DNA from: VBAS01 sp035318985
GTDB lineage: Bacteria; Bacteroidota; Bacteroidia; Chitinophagales; Chitinophagaceae
Direction of reading: 5' to 3'
Length of the DNA: 42,409 bases
Assembly (NCBI GenBank): GCA_035318985.1
Contig: DATHDP010000120.1
Location: 1-42,409 of the forward strand
Part shown: piece by piece, positions 40,876 through 42,409 of the stretch
How the letters are laid out: each line of letters begins with the position of its first letter
Numbering within the stretch: the first letter of the stretch is position 1
Made by a program: the position numbers and the translations under genes
The notes under the pieces: model-generated
Seen by the model: the letters and a program-made list of their open reading frames with translations, nothing else
Told to the model about the DNA's origin: nothing
The model's database searches: none

Positions 40876-42408
40876 TTAGCTAAACAAGTATTCCACATCT
40901 TCTCTTGAAAGTGATTTGACAAACGTATTATCATCAGCAATAAGGTCTTTTGCCAATGCTCTTTTCTTTTCCTGAAGTTGAATGATCTTGTCTTCTATGG
41001 TATCAACACAGATCATGCGGTAAGCAAAAATATTTTTATCCTGGCCGATACGGTGTGTCCTGTCAATAGCTTGTTGTTCTACAGCAGGGTTCCACCATGG
41101 GTCAACGATATATACATAATCAGCGGCTGTCAGGTTCAAACCAACACCACCGGCTTTTAATGAAATTAAAAATACTCTTACGGTTTCATCATTCTGAAAA
41201 CTCTGGATCGCCTTTTCCCTGTCAGGCGCCGCTGTGCTTCCATCAAAATATTCATACTTCACTCCTAGCTGATCCAATCGGCCTCTTATTAATGCAAGCA
41301 TACCGAGGAACTGGGAGAACACTAATGCTTTATGATTACCGATGTTCTCCACGATCTCCCTGGACAATTCATCCAGCTTGATCGAATGATTTTCATATTT
41401 ATCTGTTTCATTTAATATAGCAGGGGAATCACAGATCTGCCGAAGCTTCATCAATCCTTGCAAAATGGTTAGCTGAGATCTTTGTATGCCTTGTGTTTCT
41501 ATTGTTCCCAATATTTGATTACGATAATCATTTCTATATGCTTCATAAATACTCCGCTGCTCATCTTCCATTTCACAATAAAGAATGGTTTCTGTTTTAT
41601 CCGGAAGATCTTTTGCCACCTGTTCTTTTGTACGACGAAGAATAAAAGGGTAAAGAATTTTTTTCAAATGTTCCTTTCGGTCAGGCTCGCCGAATTTATC
41701 AATAGGAATTGCAAACTCCTGTCTGAAAAATTCCATGCTGCCAAGCATACCCGGATTCAGGAAATTCATTTGCGCAAAAATGTCAAACGTATTATTCTGC
41801 AATGGCGTACCACTCATGCACAACCTGTTCTTTGCATGTAATAAAGAGGCTGCTCTTGTTACTTTACTCAATGGATTTTTTATTGCCTGGCTTTCGTCGA
41901 GTAATAAATAATCAAGTTCAATTGTCATTAATAATTTTATATCGCTGCGCAGTGTGCCATAAGTTGTAATGATAACATCGCAATTGGCAAATTTTTCCTT
42001 GTCCCTTGATCTTGTGGCGCCATGATGTATGTAATAAGAAAGTTTTGGCGTGAATTTTTTTATCTCGTTTTCCCAATTATAGATAAGGGTGGTTGGACAA
42101 ACGACCATTGCCTGTAGTTTTCCATGTTCATTTTTATAATGCTGCATGAATGTCAGTGCCTGCACCGTTTTTCCCAAACCCATGTCGTCTGCAAGTATGC
42201 CTCCCCATTTTACTTCGCTTAAATAATTCAACCAATGATAACCTGAAACCTGGTAAGGACGAAGTGTTCCTTGTAATTCATCCGGCAGATCAATTTCTTT
42301 TATCGTGTTAAACTCTTTCAGGTTCTCATACTTCTCTTCCAGTTTTAACACTAATTCATTTTCATCCCTATTCTCATACAGCTCATCGATCACACTCATG
42401 TGGAAGCG
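40876..42408 (-). CDS. SNF2-family helicase, C-terminal part
   Basis: The frame is open to the right edge (R-F-H precede the ATG at 42399), so the N-terminus lies outside the window. Seen are the SNF2 N lobe with TLRPYQVSGYHWL, Walker A DDMGLGKTVQA, DEAH-like LLLDESQAIKN, SGTPLQNN, and the C lobe with FSQFLGMLAL, FLISLKAGGVGLNLTAADYVYIVDPWWNP and QAIDRTHRIGQ. Such proteins in Bacteroidota are about 1000 aa or more. They are ATP-driven DNA translocases; here probably acting on chromatin or polymerase complexes. Confidence 0.92.
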   Translation of the reverse strand, partial: RFHMSVIDELYENRDENELVLKLEEKYENLKEFNTIKEIDLPDELQGTLRPYQVSGYHWLNYLSEVKWGGILADDMGLGKTVQALTFMQHYKNEHGKLQAMVVCPTTLIYNWENEIKKFTPKLSYYIHHGATRSRDKEKFANCDVIITTYGTLRSDIKLLMTIELDYLLLDESQAIKNPLSKVTRAASLLHAKNRLCMSGTPLQNNTFDIFAQMNFLNPGMLGSMEFFRQEFAIPIDKFGEPDRKEHLKKILYPFILRRTKEQVAKDLPDKTETILYCEMEDEQRSIYEAYRNDYRNQILGTIETQGIQRSQLTILQGLMKLRQICDSPAILNETDKYENHSIKLDELSREIVENIGNHKALVFSQFLGMLALIRGRLDQLGVKYEYFDGSTAAPDREKAIQSFQNDETVRVFLISLKAGGVGLNLTAADYVYIVDPWWNPAVEQQAIDRTHRIGQDKNIFAYRMICVDTIEDKIIQLQEKKRALAKDLIADDNTFVKSLSREDVEYLFS

Positions 42409-42409
42409 A

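Noticed and set aside
40876..42399. ATG at 42399 as the true SNF2 start
   Set aside because: The frame continues to the window edge and SNF2 proteins of this type have a long N-terminal region.
1..42409. Search by eye for tRNA, rRNA, CRISPR arrays, transposases and phage genes
   Set aside because: None was found; gaps are short and no regular spacer array or integrase motif is visible.

Overview
The window reads as ordinary chromosomal DNA of a low-GC Bacteroidota, most likely a Chitinophagaceae relative. The evidence is a GLPGLI-family protein, a DUF5606 protein, a carboxypeptidase-regulatory/plug outer-membrane beta-barrel protein, signal peptides ending in FSQ, SAQ or TAQ, and several perfect Bacteroidota -7 promoter elements (TAnnTTTG), one with the matching -33 TTTG at a 19-nt spacing. 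There are no rRNA or tRNA genes, CRISPR arrays, transposases or phage genes. Both ends cut through genes: a DUF2330 protein on the left and a SNF2 helicase on the right.

Layout. 1-4.0 kb: DUF2330 protein end, then a minus-strand pair of lipoprotein-like L,D-transpeptidase and GH88 unsaturated glucuronyl hydrolase. 4.1-6.4 kb: DUF5606 protein and M3 oligoendopeptidase. 6.5-8.1 kb: a metal-type module of a SCO protein and a Fur-family regulator (minus) divergent from a MerC-like membrane protein (plus); a Fur-type inverted repeat sits over both divergent promoters. 8.1-9.5 kb: DUF4440 and SPFH/prohibitin proteins. 9.5-15.2 kb: a minus-strand run of an ATP-grasp ligase, an ATP-grasp ligase fused to a SET domain, an acylphosphatase, an M1 peptidase, a GH25 lysozyme and a small membrane protein. 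15.5-24.2 kb: PlsC-like acyltransferase, short asparaginase, NamZ/DUF1343, a methyltransferase, a helical-repeat protein, an amidohydrolase, a redoxin, a CsbD-like protein and an OmpA-like lipoprotein. 24.3-29.2 kb: PcrA/UvrD helicase, a 64-aa protein and a penicillin-acylase-type Ntn hydrolase. 29.3-32.7 kb: an RprXY-like histidine kinase/response regulator pair divergent from a GLPGLI gene. 33.4-37.0 kb: a tightly packed FIST - histidine kinase - REC - REC-adenylyl cyclase operon. 37.0-42.4 kb: the outer-membrane beta-barrel protein, a secreted protein, a 53-aa small protein and the SNF2 helicase.

Best candidates for something new: (1) the pair of Ddl-like ATP-grasp ligases, one carrying a C-terminal SET/post-SET methyltransferase domain, followed by an acylphosphatase and a peptidase; (2) phased TTAAC-type direct repeats (10-11 bp period) upstream of both the GLPGLI gene and the distant outer-membrane barrel gene, suggesting one shared response-regulator regulon; (3) the four-gene FIST-to-cyclase signalling operon; (4) a predicted minus-strand small RNA of about 140 nt in the only gene-free stretch over 300 bases (18656-18967).

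Several genes act on the cell wall (L,D-transpeptidase, GH25, NamZ, and possibly the Ddl-like ligases), but they are scattered and do not form one operon. All function calls come from motifs read by eye; no database search was run.
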